Counted from the stretch's first letter, positions 9,177-20,362 are shown. The stretch is DNA of 64,000 nt from Cylindrospermum sp. FACHB-282 (GCF_014697195.1 NZ_JACJRJ010000036.1:1-64000), one strand, 5' to 3'. The notes: generated from the letters alone by a model not told the origin. A program made the numbers and translations.

Positions 9177-10343
9177 ATGAAGCTGGCAGCAAGAGTAAGT
9201 CAGGTAACACCCTCCATAACCTTAGCGATCGCAGCTAAAGCTAAGGCTCTAAAAGCAGAGGGAGTAGATGTTTGTAGTTTCAGCGCTGGAGAACCAGATT
9301 TTGATACCCCAGCCCATATCAAAGCCGCAGCAGCAAAAGCTTTGGATGAAGGCAAAACCAAATATGGTGCAGCAGCTGGAGAACCAAAGTTAAGGGAAGC
9401 GATCGCCCACAAGCTCAAAACTGATAACGGTCTTGATTACAAATCAGAGAATGTCATCGTCACCAATGGCGGTAAGCATTCGCTGTACAATTTGATAGTG
9501 GCGCTAATTGATCCGGGTGATGAGGTAATTATCCCTGCTCCCTATTGGCTAAGTTATCCAGAAATGGTGACTTTGGTAGGTGGGGTATCGGTAATCGTAA
9601 ACACAGATGCAACAACCGGTTATAAAATTACCCCCGAACAACTGCGTCAAGCCATCACCCCCAAAACAAAGCTATTTGTCCTCAACTCCCCATCTAATCC
9701 TACAGGGATGGTTTACACGCCAGAGGAAATCAAAGCACTGGCCCAGGTAGTAGTTGATGCAGATATCTTCGTTGTTTCTGACGAGATTTACGAAAAGATC
9801 CTCTACGACGGTGCCGAACACATCAGCATTGGTTCCCTTGGTAAGGAAATTTTTAACCGCACCTTAATCAGTAACGGGTTTGCCAAAGCTTACTCAATGA
9901 CAGGATGGCGTCTTGGCTATTTAGCGGGGCCTGTGGAAATTATTAAAGCTGCAAGTACCATCCAAGGCCATAGTACATCTAACGTGTGTACCTTTGCCCA
10001 ATATGGTGCGATCGCCGCCCTACAAAGTGAGCAAGACTGTGTTGAAGAAATGCGCCAAGCTTTCGCCAAACGGCGACAGGTGATGTTAGACAGACTCAAC
10101 GCCATTCCTGGATTGAGTACCGCCAAACCCGACGGCGCTTTTTATCTGTTCCCTGACATCAGCAAAACTGGTCTTAAATCCCTGGAATTTTGTGACGCCT
10201 TGTTAGAAGAACACCAAGTTGCAGTCATTCCCGGAGTCGCTTTTGGTGCTGATCACAATATCCGTCTTTCCTACGCCACCGATATGACAACTATTGAAAA
10301 GGGCTTGGATAGGTTGGATAAATTTGTGCGTAGCCGTATTTAG
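9177..10343 (+). CDS. Aspartate aminotransferase (class I/II PLP enzyme, 1-beta/1-gamma type)
   Basis: 388 residues, the usual length. It transfers the amino group between aspartate and 2-oxoglutarate using PLP, in the cytosol; prephenate is a possible extra substrate in this subfamily. Visible motifs are [10 protein letters not shown] near residue 36, [24 protein letters not shown] (PLP/substrate contacts), [11 protein letters not shown], and the PLP lysine in [16 protein letters not shown] (SMTGWR box). The C-terminal arginine contact lies in NIRLSYA. The ATG has AAGG seven bases upstream. The leader is formed by the hairpin module ending near 9165, so expression may depend on that inserted sequence. 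Family call sure; exact substrate less so. Confidence 0.88.
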   Translation: MKLAARVSQVTPSITLAIAAKAKALKAEGVDVCSFSAGEPDFDTPAHIKAAAAKALDEGKTKYGAAAGEPKLREAIAHKLKTDNGLDYKSENVIVTNGGKHSLYNLIVALIDPGDEVIIPAPYWLSYPEMVTLVGGVSVIVNTDATTGYKITPEQLRQAITPKTKLFVLNSPSNPTGMVYTPEEIKALAQVVVDADIFVVSDEIYEKILYDGAEHISIGSLGKEIFNRTLISNGFAKAYSMTGWRLGYLAGPVEIIKAASTIQGHSTSNVCTFAQYGAIAALQSEQDCVEEMRQAFAKRRQVMLDRLNAIPGLSTAKPDGAFYLFPDISKTGLKSLEFCDALLEEHQVAVIPGVAFGADHNIRLSYATDMTTIEKGLDRLDKFVRSRI

Positions 10344-10387
10344 TTCTGATCTTGATTTCTGCTAAAATCGAGCATCTTTAGCCTGAA

Positions 10388-10410
10388 TTTCCCAGTCTCT
10401 GACTGGGAAA
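10388..10410. terminator. Hairpin between convergent genes
   Basis: TTTCCCAGTC-TCT-GACTGGGAAA forms a ten-pair stem with a three-base loop in the short gap between the aminotransferase (+) and the flavoprotein (-). Only short A/T tracts follow, so it may act as a bidirectional terminator without a long U-run. Confidence 0.6.
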
Positions 10411-10424
10411 AATCATTGACTCAA

Positions 10425-12182
10425 CTAAAAGGACTCCACCATCAGGCGTGTATCTGGTAATATATCGAGTTCAGGTATAGGATAATTTGGATCTGTTACC
10501 CGATTAACCGCATTAATTGCCGATACAACTGCACCCTCCTGCCATCCCGGTAAGGCAGAAAGCTGATCACCAATGATGTAAAAGTTTTGGTTGCCCTGAA
10601 TTAGGCTATTGTAGTGAGTCTCTTTCTCCTCAACAGCTTGCCAGTTTGCCCAACCACCCTTCTGATAAGGTATATTTTGCCAAGCAATAGCCAAGCCATG
10701 CTTCAAGCCATTGGCAAAATCATCACCTCCCAAGTTTTTAGCCCCTGCTTTGGCAATTTCTAGGCGCTTTTGTGGGGGTTTTTTGCCCCACTCAAAGGCT
10801 ACACCTTGAAAATTGTAAGCTCCAGTTAGCACGCCCAATTCAGCATGGTAGTTATCTGATGGGTACCAGACTTGTCCGATTTCGTCGCTACTCCACGAAA
10901 TTCCACCATAGATGGGAACATCACCAGGATTATTAGCCTTAGCCTTCTGCCACAAATCACGCTTTGCTTGCCAGCCCACCTTTGTAGCATCTGCTAGGAA
11001 TTTAGGTTGGTATCCATCAGCAGAGGCATTACCACTACCATATTGCGCTTTATAAACTGCTTGTAACGCGGCTTGAAACTTCTGGTCAAAGTGTTTATCC
11101 TCCAATACCCCTTTCAACAAAGGAATCGGCATATTACTGAAGCAATAATCTGCTTCTATCATCTGTTCTACACCATCTTGTTGAAAGTAAATGCTATATC
11201 TTTTCGTGTCAGCACTATAGGTAATTTTTGTCACGGCAGCGCCTAGTCGAATATCGCCACCCTTTTTCTCCACCTGGTACTTAAAGGCATCAACAACTTT
11301 GTCCATACCGCCTACAGGTTGAAACAGCGTGGGCTGCCAGAGAAAATCTTGGGGTTGATAAAAGGAAGTTCTTCTTGCCCAAAACTCCGATGCCAGCAAT
11401 TCTTTGAGTTGTAAAGGTTTTTCAATTTCACCTGCCGCCACACCTGGTAAATGAGTATAGCCAGATCGATCAGAACCTAAGTAATAACCTGGATTTCCTT
11501 CAACCGCCTGGAGATGTCCAAATCTTTCGAGTAATTGCTTAAATTGTTCGATTTCCTTTGGCGAAAAGTAGGCACATTTAGAGTCTTCCAAGAATTGGAA
11601 CAACATCTGAGCAATCCAACCTCGTGTGTCATTATCCAAACGTCGGTTTGGTACTGAGCCACCAAAAGCGCCTTGTATGTAAGTCAGATTGGAACGACTA
11701 TCCATTACATAAACTTCCAGAGGTACTTTAAACCGCTTGAGATAGTCTAAGAGATGTGTGTGAGCAGAGGGGATTCGCCCAGGCCCAGCATTCAGGTAGG
11801 GTTTATAGGGTTGATCTGGTTCACTCTCAAAAATACATTCTTCAGGCTCAAATCCCTCTTCGGCAATGGCATCACCAGGACGCACAGTAAAGTTTCGTCC
11901 ACCTACTCGTTGATTCGCCTCCAAAATCACACAACTACAACCAATTTTTTGTACGAGTAACTCATAAGCAGTGGTTAGACCCGCAACACCAGCCCCAATA
12001 ATCACAGCTCGCTTGTTGTGACCAATATTTTTATTTTCAGGCGGAACCACAACGTTGTTCCGAGCGCGTTTGAGGTACTCAGCAATTGAACCCCTGGCGG
12101 AGTCGATTGCTGCCCAGGCAGATAACTGAGGGTTTGCTTCCAGCAAGGCGTGTCGGCTCATGTTTTTCCGTGTTGTCACCAT
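10425..12182 (-). CDS. FAD-dependent amine/L-amino-acid oxidase family flavoprotein
   Basis: About 585 residues. The dinucleotide-binding motif AVIIGAGVAGLTTAYELL lies near residues 60-78. It is followed by LEANQRVGGRNFT, the second FAD signature of the monoamine-oxidase/L-amino-acid-oxidase superfamily. The C-terminal FAD segment is FYIIGDQLSALPGWQEGAVVSA. Such enzymes oxidise amino acids or amines, releasing ammonia and H2O2. Two ATGs compete: 12188 has AGGAG only two bases away, while 12182 has it eight bases away, so 12182 is chosen. The first ~55 residues precede the Rossmann fold and are not a clear signal peptide. The gene is single and convergent with the aminotransferase. Substrate cannot be told from sequence. 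Confidence 0.8.
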   Translation of the reverse strand: MVTTRKNMSRHALLEANPQLSAWAAIDSARGSIAEYLKRARNNVVVPPENKNIGHNKRAVIIGAGVAGLTTAYELLVQKIGCSCVILEANQRVGGRNFTVRPGDAIAEEGFEPEECIFESEPDQPYKPYLNAGPGRIPSAHTHLLDYLKRFKVPLEVYVMDSRSNLTYIQGAFGGSVPNRRLDNDTRGWIAQMLFQFLEDSKCAYFSPKEIEQFKQLLERFGHLQAVEGNPGYYLGSDRSGYTHLPGVAAGEIEKPLQLKELLASEFWARRTSFYQPQDFLWQPTLFQPVGGMDKVVDAFKYQVEKKGGDIRLGAAVTKITYSADTKRYSIYFQQDGVEQMIEADYCFSNMPIPLLKGVLEDKHFDQKFQAALQAVYKAQYGSGNASADGYQPKFLADATKVGWQAKRDLWQKAKANNPGDVPIYGGISWSSDEIGQVWYPSDNYHAELGVLTGAYNFQGVAFEWGKKPPQKRLEIAKAGAKNLGGDDFANGLKHGLAIAWQNIPYQKGGWANWQAVEEKETHYNSLIQGNQNFYIIGDQLSALPGWQEGAVVSAINAVNRVTDPNYPIPELDILPDTRLMVESF

Positions 12183-12188
12183 TTTCAT

Positions 12189-13143
12189 AACTCCTAAAAA
12201 TCAGACATCAAAATTTTTACAATTCCTATTTAGTGACAGCAAGATAAATCCTTGCTGGACATGGATTACAAGTCAAAGGAAAAATATTCTTGTGTGAACG
12301 CCATTAAAACCCGAAGGTCACAAATTAATTGACCAATTTCCAGATGCTTGACCACCAAATGTTTTTTGATTGTCATCTGCCTCAAGGCTCAATTTAACAA
12401 GTGATATATCACACCAAACAGTAGTTGTAATTATGATTTATTTCAATAAATAATTTATGAAACTTTCCGCAGAGGTTTCATTATTGCTCAGTAAATATAC
12501 CTCAGTAAATACCGCTAACTTATAAAGTTTAGATAAATAAATAACTACTTTTCAATAATAAAAACTACTCATAGATATAAAAAAACTGACCATTACTCTC
12601 AAGCTGTTTAATCTTTTTCAAGAGAAAAATTATTAACCGCTGAAACATGGGTCACAACTTGCTATTGCTATAGTTGTCTGTATAGTTATCAGAGCTAAAT
12701 CAACTCTTTATGCAAATTTCTAAAAAAAGATTATAGTAGTTATTCTGTACTATTAATAGATTAGATATTTCCAAAATCAATTTTTGTAAATTGTAAAAGG
12801 AAAGGTAGTCGATTAATTTATCACACGCTTTTGGCATTTAAACAGATGTTAGCCTTTTTATCTCAAGCTATTGAGCGGAAATATCAAGTCGTTGAAAGCA
12901 TCTATATTCCGTCAGGTTAATATTGACCAATTTTCGGCTAGTTAATCATAAGTAATCATAATCTATACTATGTCTGCTGGTTAGAATATTCTCTATTTGC
13001 AAGTATCAACAGCTACGAATACTCTAGCGATCGCTCTTCGGGAAAAAACTTTTTGGTTTACTGATTATCAGTTGCTTTGTTCTAGACTTCCATTACTCAC
13101 TTATGGGAAATTAATTAAGACAAGCTTTTTGAAATTTCCCAAA
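12189..13143. other. Long AT-rich intergenic region
   Basis: About 950 bases between the divergently transcribed flavoprotein and Dabb genes. No conserved frame, tRNA or clear repeat was found. It presumably contains both promoters. The upstream part of the Dabb frame (12997-13143) has no family resemblance and is probably leader. Confidence 0.5.
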
Positions 13144-13452
13144 ATGCCACAAGTTCAACACGTAGTTCTACTAAGTTTCAAAGAAGAAGTCACAACTGAG
13201 CAAATTACTTATTTGTTCGGCTTACTGGCAGAACTTCAGCAATTGATTCCAGGTATTACCCACTTTTCTGGTGGGCCAAATTCTAGCCCCGAAGGACTAA
13301 ACCAAGGCTACACTCACGGATTTCTCATGACTTTTGTCAGTGTTGAGGCTAGAGATGTCTATCTCCCTCACCCCGAACACGAAAGAGTCAAAGCAGAACT
13401 CAATCCATGCATCGAAGCTGTCCTCGTCTTTGATTTTGACTTCAAATCCTAA
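13144..13452 (+). CDS. Dabb (stress-responsive alpha/beta barrel) domain protein
   Basis: 102 residues from ATG 13144. An upstream extension to 12997 adds residues with no family match, while MPQVQHVVLLSFKEEVT is the classic start of Dabb proteins. Features of the dimeric ferredoxin-like barrel: HVVLLSFKEEV strand, the helix ELQQLIPGI, the central LNQGYTHGFLMTF strand, and the C-terminal YLPHPEHERVKAEL...VFDFDF. The biochemical role of these small proteins is mostly unknown, though related folds act as cyclases or monooxygenases. It is convergent with the glycosyltransferase-TPR gene, 23 bases apart. Confidence 0.8.
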   Translation: MPQVQHVVLLSFKEEVTTEQITYLFGLLAELQQLIPGITHFSGGPNSSPEGLNQGYTHGFLMTFVSVEARDVYLPHPEHERVKAELNPCIEAVLVFDFDFKS

Positions 13453-13475
13453 GTTAGAGTTTTAGGGCTGGTAGT

Positions 13476-14663
13476 TCACAGCAACCCCATCTCTCGCAAT
13501 CCCTGGCGTAATCGTTCCGCCTCTTTGGGGTTATGCTGTTTGTGAATAGCGATCGCATTTCCAAAGGCAGTCAAACTAGCTTTAATATTGCCCACCTTCA
13601 GCTGCACCACCCCTAAATTCTGATAAGCTTCGGCATAGTTGGGATTTAAGCGGATGGCTTTTTGGTAAGATGCGATCGCATCTGTAAACAAACCCAAAGC
13701 CTTAAATATCATCCCCAAATTATAATGTCCGGCGATAAAATTGGGGTCAATCTTCAAAGCTGTTTCATAAGCTGTTTTTGCACCGTTAAAATCTCCAGAT
13801 GCTTTAAGTAAATTGCCCAGATTATTGTATGCTCCCAATTTCAGCATCGGGTAAATCGGCAACTTAATGGCAGCTTGATACTGGAAAATTGCCTCTGGGG
13901 AATTTTGCAAATGACTGTAAGCAATGCCCAAATGGTAGTGCAGTTCGTACAAAATCTCATAATTTTCCTCAGCCACGGCGATTCCTCGCGTCAGTAAATC
14001 CATCCCTTGGGCGATTTTCCCAGATTCCACATACAATGCCCCTAACTTACTGCACACATAGGGGTCATGAGGATGGGTAGCGAGAAACTCCTCCATTGTG
14101 GCTTGAGCTTTAGCAAATTTGTTGAATTGTGCGATCGCCTTTTTTTGATATCCTGAATGGAGAATTGCCACTCCTGGTAAATAGCCTACCTGCCAATGGA
14201 GTTCTTGCCTTAAAATTGCCGCCACGCTGTCATCCACCAAAGCATGGTAAGGACGTTCAAAGCGAATATCTGGGTGATGGCGAAATAGCCTAGAAACCAT
14301 AGAATAAGGTGATTGTTCCGCCCCAACTTCTTGACGAACCAGATTAATCAGCAGATATTCCTCACTGCTGATAGCTTCTTGCAATGCTGGCACAATTTCC
14401 GGTTTTAGCATTTCATCGGCATCTAAAACCAAAATCCAGTCACCTGTAACGTACTTTAGCGCCTCATTCCGGGCAGCACTGAAGTCATTACACCATTGAA
14501 AATCATAAACCTTTGCCCCGTAACCTTTGGCAACTTCAGAAGTGCGATCGCTAGAACCTGTATCTAGAACAACAATTTCATCTACAACATTTCTCACACT
14601 ACTCAAACATTTAGGCAGTGCAGCCTCCTCGTTTTTCACAATCATGCACAGACTTAGACTCAT
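13476..14663 (-). CDS. Family 2 glycosyltransferase fused to TPR repeats
   Basis: 395 residues. The N-terminal GT-A domain (1-~170) shows LSLCMIVKNEEAALPKCL, VLDTGSSDRT and the DAD metal/nucleotide-sugar motif at 81-83 (LVLDADEML). Residues ~195-390 form several TPR units, for example YAEAYQNLGVVQLKVGNI and AGHYNLGMIFKALG. This architecture is common in cyanobacteria for cytosolic or membrane-associated sugar transfer to polysaccharide, lipid or protein; the TPRs probably bind partners. No sugar-biosynthesis genes sit next to it, so the acceptor is unknown. Start ATG follows an AT-rich leader. Confidence 0.85.
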   Translation of the reverse strand: MSLSLCMIVKNEEAALPKCLSSVRNVVDEIVVLDTGSSDRTSEVAKGYGAKVYDFQWCNDFSAARNEALKYVTGDWILVLDADEMLKPEIVPALQEAISSEEYLLINLVRQEVGAEQSPYSMVSRLFRHHPDIRFERPYHALVDDSVAAILRQELHWQVGYLPGVAILHSGYQKKAIAQFNKFAKAQATMEEFLATHPHDPYVCSKLGALYVESGKIAQGMDLLTRGIAVAEENYEILYELHYHLGIAYSHLQNSPEAIFQYQAAIKLPIYPMLKLGAYNNLGNLLKASGDFNGAKTAYETALKIDPNFIAGHYNLGMIFKALGLFTDAIASYQKAIRLNPNYAEAYQNLGVVQLKVGNIKASLTAFGNAIAIHKQHNPKEAERLRQGLREMGLL

Positions 14664-14834
14664 ATAGCAATTAAATAGTGTTTACAATTAATAATTTATA
14701 AAAAAACATAAATATGATTTTAGGGTGCCTTAGGCGCATTTGTATCAGTAGGACATAGGCCGGGAACAAGATATATAAAGGATTTGCCAGTTAGATTTGT
14801 TTATACTTATTATAAGTGCTTAGAACAACTCATC

Positions 14835-15596
14835 ATGTTAAATTTAAACCTACCAAGGTACTTACCCTCAGCCGAAGAACTACCCGACTCTGACGAAACA
14901 CCTGTGGATAATGAACTACAAGAATTAATACCAGGTTTACTCAAAGCCATATTGCTCCTACTATGGGCAGATAAAATGGACTGGTTTTTTGCGGTAGATA
15001 TGGGAATTTATTATCACCCTGATAAACCGCCAATTGTCCCCGATGGGTTTCTAAGTTTAGGGGTAGAAAGATTTTATGATGAAGAACTGCGCCCTAGTTA
15101 TGTATTATGGGATGAAAACATTCTCCCGATTTTCGTATTAGAGGTAGTTTCCCAAAATTATCGCAAAGAATATAGCACAAAATTAGAAGAATATGCAGCT
15201 TTAGGTATTCTTTATTATGTGATTTATTCTTCTCGTCGTCGTCGCAAACCACACCTAGAAGTGCATAAATTAGTTAATGGCAAGTACGAGTTACAGCCAG
15301 GAAACCCAGTTTGGCTACCAGAAATTGGCTTAGGAATTGGTTGTGAACGGGGAAACTATTGCGGTGTCACCAGGGAATGGATGTACTGGTATGACCAAGC
15401 AGGCAAGCGTTACCCAACACCACAAGAACAAATTACCACAGCACAACAGCAAGTACAATTTGCAGAACAAAGGGCTAAGTTTGCTGAACAAAGAGCGCAA
15501 CAAGAAGCCCAACGCGCCCAACAAGAAGCTCAACGCGCCCAACAATTAGCCGAAAAATTGCGGGAATTAGGGGTAGATCCTGATAATCTTGCATAA
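14835..15596 (+). CDS. Uma2-family (DUF820) putative nuclease with coiled-coil tail
   Basis: 253 residues from ATG 14835 (MLNLNLPRYLPS, the usual start of this group); a TTG at 14784 would add 17 residues of unclear value. The PD-(D/E)XK-like Uma2 core shows AVDMGIYYHPDKPPIVPDGFLSLG, then LPIFVLEVVSQN (acidic residue within a V-hydrophobic strand) and EYAALGILYYVIY. Family members expand greatly in filamentous cyanobacteria, and their function is uncertain. The last ~55 residues are a Gln/Ala/Glu-rich coiled coil with repeated QEAQRAQ units. No partner gene is adjacent. Confidence 0.85.
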   Translation: MLNLNLPRYLPSAEELPDSDETPVDNELQELIPGLLKAILLLLWADKMDWFFAVDMGIYYHPDKPPIVPDGFLSLGVERFYDEELRPSYVLWDENILPIFVLEVVSQNYRKEYSTKLEEYAALGILYYVIYSSRRRRKPHLEVHKLVNGKYELQPGNPVWLPEIGLGIGCERGNYCGVTREWMYWYDQAGKRYPTPQEQITTAQQQVQFAEQRAKFAEQRAQQEAQRAQQEAQRAQQLAEKLRELGVDPDNLA

Positions 15597-15801
15597 AGGA
15601 AAGTCCACTATAATCTTCTCTACAAAGATTTTTTCAAAATAGAGTGAAGATCGGTTTTTGTTGTCGTTGTTTGCTTTGAAAATATAGCCAATACAGCTTA
15701 GGTAAAGGCTTTACACCCCACTTTGTTGCGATGGGTAACAGCACCCCCATAGCGATATCGCCATGACATATCACAAGCAATTTGCCCGACATCATATGAG
15801 A

Positions 15802-15951
15802 TCATTGAACACTCTCAGCGTCTAAAGATGCCCTCGATTCTTTAATCAACGAGCCAACTTGCTACTGCTGGATTACTCCAACCGGAGTAGAGGTCAATTC
15901 TCCTAAAGCTTAAATGACCGTATCCCTACCGTACTCAATTAATTTTTGTGG
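15802..15951 (-). pseudogene. TnpB-like (IS200/IS605) C-terminal remnant
   Basis: On the minus strand one frame reads KLIEYGRDTVI, stop, ALGELTSTPVGVIQQ, stop, QVGSLIKESRASLDAESVQ and a final TGA at 15802-15804. The phrases GELTSTP and QVGSLxxESRxxLDAESVQ are familiar from the C-terminal tails of cyanobacterial TnpB/OrfB zinc-ribbon proteins. Two in-frame stops and the absence of the rest of the protein make it a decayed fragment. Start coordinate is approximate. Confidence 0.6.
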
Positions 15952-16102
15952 CTTTTAAGTCTAATCAAAATCTAGCTTTCCTAAACTGCTACACCGTTAA
16001 GCGTGACTACGCACTCAACTAATCCAGTTAAGTTTTTACCTTGTTTAGTTATACTTGTATTTTCGACTTAATTCTCATATTATCACGTTCACCAGGAATT
16101 AG

Positions 16103-16164
16103 GCGACTAAAGCGCACGAGTCGCTTATATCTCAGCACTCTTCGTGTCTGAGCTTTATGCTTAC
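16103..16164. repeat. Hairpin module repeat, copy 2
   Basis: Hairpins GCGACT...AGTCGC (16103-16124) and CTCAGCAC...GTGTCTGAG (16131-16152). Spacing and wording match copy 1 at 9103-9165. It lies about 50 bases upstream of the por start codon and next to the tnpB-like remnant, which supports an origin from an IS200/IS605-type element end. Confidence 0.7.
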
Positions 16165-16178
16165 CGTGTACTTTGTAA

Positions 16179-17177
<999 letters not shown>

Positions 17178-17387
17178 CGCAACCTTTTTCCAAAGAAAGC
17201 GATGCTTCTTCATGAGCCAATACTAAGCGGGTAAGTGTAGCGAACCGCATACAAAGAGATTTTGAAACTCTTGTTTGCGGTTTAGTTGTAATTATTATGG
17301 TTTAACCTGATTTTGGACTTAACAGAAAAGTAGGTAATTAAAACTAATTTGTGATGATATGAATCTGTTAAAGTATCCTTCATATAC
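17178..17387. other. Spacer downstream of por
   Basis: No gene seen. The stretch runs from the por stop codon to MITE copy 2; a short AT-rich section near 17280-17380 shows nothing else. Confidence 0.4.
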
Positions 17388-17552
17388 TAGGACTTAGGCA
17401 CCGTAAAAATTTACCCTCTTTTGCGGCTTTTTGGATGCGTCTCTTTACTCAACTTTCCCCGTAGTGTGCGTTCCCTAACGCACAATCTATAGGACTTTCA
17501 ATGAATAAAACTGATGTTCATATTTACCATTTTTGTCAATGCATAAGTCCTA
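17388..17552. mobile_element. MITE-like element, copy 2
   Basis: Ends TAGGACTTAGGCA (17388-17400) and its near-complement TGCATAAGTCCTA (17540-17552) form imperfect inverted repeats. The internal sequence is largely the same as copy 1 at 2354-2515. Flanks hint at an ATAC direct repeat, but this is weak. No coding capacity, so it would have to be mobilised in trans. Confidence 0.7.
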
Positions 17553-17627
17553 TACCTAAATTATCTAAAAAAATAGTGGATAATATCTAATCATATTCTC
17601 AACATATATAAATCAAAAATATCCGCA

Positions 17628-18887
17628 ATGAAAGCACCCTTTTTCGCAAAAATTACAGATTACTGGCACAGATTTAAGCAATGGTGTTTGGATACACCAG
17701 AAAGATCGGTCTTAGAAGCTTACCAAGCGGCTCAAATCATTAGAACAATTGAAATAGAACAATTTGACAGCCAAAAGATATCTACTGAATCAGGAACATT
17801 TAATGAAACTGAGATGTCTTATTGGCAGGTATATTTAGATAAAAATTTAACTATTATCAAGGTTAGATTAGGAGAATTTAATTTGAGTCGTACCTTCATC
17901 AATATATCTAATCCCCTTTTGTTAAAAAATCTCAAATTTATTGATGAAGTAATATCCAAGTATGATCAAAAATATCAACCAATTAGTAATAGTAGCTTAT
18001 TGTCAAATACTCAACCACTACAAATTAACCGTCAGGTGGTCAATGAACAGTCAAATTCATCTGATAACGGCACTAAAATGCCATCTCTATCTCAGAAAAA
18101 TAGCGTATTGCCAAGGTCTATTGGCACCACCATAAATAAAATTAAACGAGATTTTTCACCTCAAGCAGAAGAACGATTTGTGAGAAATTACCGAATCTCT
18201 ACAAATCGGACAAGAAGTGCGATCAAATTTTTATTACTTCTCATTATTGTGCCGCTGCTAACTCAGGATTTTTCTAAGCAACTTTTAGTCAATCCTATAG
18301 TAGAGAGGATTAGAGTTGAAAATACAACTCGGATTTTCCTCAACTCGGAAATGGAAACAGAAGCTCTCAGTGAATTAAAAATTTTTGAAAATAAATTAAA
18401 GTTTGAAAATTTACTTCTTCAAACACCAGAAAATTTGCCAGCAGCAATAGAAGAAAAGATTAAAAACAAAGCCATTGAAATAGCAGGTAAATTTCGGAAT
18501 CAAAGTATTGAAGCTGTCAGCAATGTCTTTGCGGATTTGATATCACTGATTGCTTTTGGCATCGTTATTGCTTCGAGCAAAAAAGAAATTTTGATTGTGA
18601 AATCTTTTCTCGATGAAATTGTCTATGGTCTCAGTGATAGTGCCAAGGCTTTTATAATTATTTTGTTCACAGATATGTTTGTAGGATTCCACTCACCCCA
18701 TGGCTGGGAGATTATCCTTGAAAATTTAGCAACCCATTTGGGAATACCAGCGAGTAGAAGCGCAATATTTCTCTTTATCGCTACATTTCCGGTAATTTTA
18801 AACACGATATTTAAATACTGGATATTCCGCTATCTCAGTCGGCTATCTCCTTCAGCATTAGCTACATTAAAAGAGATGGATGAGTAA
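17628..18887 (+). CDS. pxcA: Proton extrusion protein PxcA (CemA/CotA family)
   Basis: 419 residues. PxcA/CemA is a membrane protein required for light-driven Na+-dependent proton extrusion in cyanobacteria, with a plastid homologue, CemA. The N-terminal ~190 residues are soluble and begin with a typical YWHRFKQWCLDTPERSVLEAY segment. The membrane half starts at IKFLLLLIIVPLLTQDFSKQ, the most conserved signature of the family. Further helices are FADLISLIAFGIVIAS, AFIIILFTDMFVGFHSPHGWE and FLFIATFPVILNTIFKYWIF. The HSPHGWE loop between the last helices is diagnostic. Single gene; ATG after a very AT-rich leader just downstream of MITE copy 2. Confidence 0.93.
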   Translation: MKAPFFAKITDYWHRFKQWCLDTPERSVLEAYQAAQIIRTIEIEQFDSQKISTESGTFNETEMSYWQVYLDKNLTIIKVRLGEFNLSRTFINISNPLLLKNLKFIDEVISKYDQKYQPISNSSLLSNTQPLQINRQVVNEQSNSSDNGTKMPSLSQKNSVLPRSIGTTINKIKRDFSPQAEERFVRNYRISTNRTRSAIKFLLLLIIVPLLTQDFSKQLLVNPIVERIRVENTTRIFLNSEMETEALSELKIFENKLKFENLLLQTPENLPAAIEEKIKNKAIEIAGKFRNQSIEAVSNVFADLISLIAFGIVIASSKKEILIVKSFLDEIVYGLSDSAKAFIIILFTDMFVGFHSPHGWEIILENLATHLGIPASRSAIFLFIATFPVILNTIFKYWIFRYLSRLSPSALATLKEMDE

Positions 18888-19005
18888 GTTAAGCAATTGA
18901 AAATTGTCTCATTTACAATAGACCATCCGGCTCCCCTAAGAGATAAAAAATTGAAGTATGTTTCCGAAGGAGAGCTAAAATTAATAGAGTTTATTTATTG
19001 AGCAA

Positions 19006-20337
19006 ATGAAATTACTACTTATGAGCATCCTATTCAGTCAAAAACTACGCAATGCACTAGGTATTTCTGCTTTAGTGCTTATTAGTTTAGCTAAGAGCCA
19101 TCTATATACTCAGTCAAAAAATTACGATAAACAGAATTTATCTGCTACTCAGCAAGAAAATGTTACCTCACCACAATCACAGACTTCTCCTGGTTTAATT
19201 CAATCTGTTAGTACAGTTACCACAAATTTTCTGTATCCTGTTATTCCGCAACAAACGCAAGATAAACCTTTATCTAGAAAATATTCTGCATCTACATCTG
19301 CACCTTATCAAGTAATCGATGAGTGGAAAAAATATAAATTCAGCATTAATGGTAGTCAAATTTTAACTCCAACAAAACTGCCAACCACTAAGGTAAATTT
19401 TAATCAAGCAGATTTATTAACTGTTCTCTCGAATACCAGAAAATATTTTCAAGACTACGCTGTGGAAGACCCAGATATTTTACGTACAGGAATTTTGGGT
19501 ACTCAAGGAGTGACTGTAGAAGATATTCTCAAGACTTTAGATTTTATGGTGAATGTCTTAAGGGAGGATATTGCCAATAATCGAGCTAGTCGTTTACAAA
19601 ACTCTGATTTTATTAATAGCAATTTCCGAGTCATTAAATGGTCTGCTAATAACCCAAAAAACCAGAGTCAGAAGCAGTTAAGAATTACAAAATATGCTGT
19701 TTTTACTCATCCAGGCTCTCGGACAAAAACTTCTACTTATAAAATACCTATCTATAGTTTAAAAGAAAATTTTGCTGTTGGCAAGTTTTATGAAAAATAC
19801 ACAAAGCAAGATGTTTTGTCAGGAATTTATGAGCCTGGTGGTAGAGAATTTGGTAAGGTTGAACCCCTGGCTTATTTGACCCGTTCTGGTTTAGAAGAAG
19901 CATTGATGGAAGGAACAATACTGATTAATTTTACAGATGGTTCTAAAGGATTATTTAATGTAGATAGAAACAATGGAATATCTTACATTAGAGGGTTAAA
20001 AGCAACAGCCCAAAAGCGTTATTGGTATTTTAGAAAGGTTGACGATATCAAAGGTTATGGATACAAGATAGATGCGAAAATTTCCATCAAGCCAGGAGTG
20101 ACTTTTGCTGGAGATGTTTTAAATATTGGTTTAGGTAAAGTGATTATAATTGAGCATAATCAAGGGGGACGTAAACAGCTGCAAATGGGAGTTGTTGCCG
20201 ATACAGGTGGTGCATTTTTACCCAATCTTCATCAACTCGATTTTTTGGCAGGTATTTTTCAGAATCATAAAGATTTTGGGGCGCACATTAGCCAACTTCC
20301 TGAATATGCTACAGCATACATTTTAGTGAAAAAGTGA
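19006..20337 (+). CDS. MltA-like (3D-domain) murein transglycosylase family protein
   Basis: 443 residues. The hydrophobic N-terminus (LRNALGISALVLISLAKS) suggests export or membrane anchoring, followed by a Gln/Ser/Thr-rich linker (~35-95). The central region has SGIYEPG...LAYLTRSGLEEALMEG and a KRYWYFRKVDD strand. The C-terminus carries the double-psi beta-barrel signature LQMGVVADTGGAFLPN...QLDFLAG, whose ADTGGA Asp corresponds to the catalytic Asp of MltA. Members cleave peptidoglycan glycan strands non-hydrolytically, releasing 1,6-anhydro products. It is divergent from E. coli MltA, so enzymatic activity is likely but not certain. No operon partner. Confidence 0.7.
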   Translation: MKLLLMSILFSQKLRNALGISALVLISLAKSHLYTQSKNYDKQNLSATQQENVTSPQSQTSPGLIQSVSTVTTNFLYPVIPQQTQDKPLSRKYSASTSAPYQVIDEWKKYKFSINGSQILTPTKLPTTKVNFNQADLLTVLSNTRKYFQDYAVEDPDILRTGILGTQGVTVEDILKTLDFMVNVLREDIANNRASRLQNSDFINSNFRVIKWSANNPKNQSQKQLRITKYAVFTHPGSRTKTSTYKIPIYSLKENFAVGKFYEKYTKQDVLSGIYEPGGREFGKVEPLAYLTRSGLEEALMEGTILINFTDGSKGLFNVDRNNGISYIRGLKATAQKRYWYFRKVDDIKGYGYKIDAKISIKPGVTFAGDVLNIGLGKVIIIEHNQGGRKQLQMGVVADTGGAFLPNLHQLDFLAGIFQNHKDFGAHISQLPEYATAYILVKK

Positions 20338-20362
20338 TGTTTTTGGCAGGCATTGAATTTTT

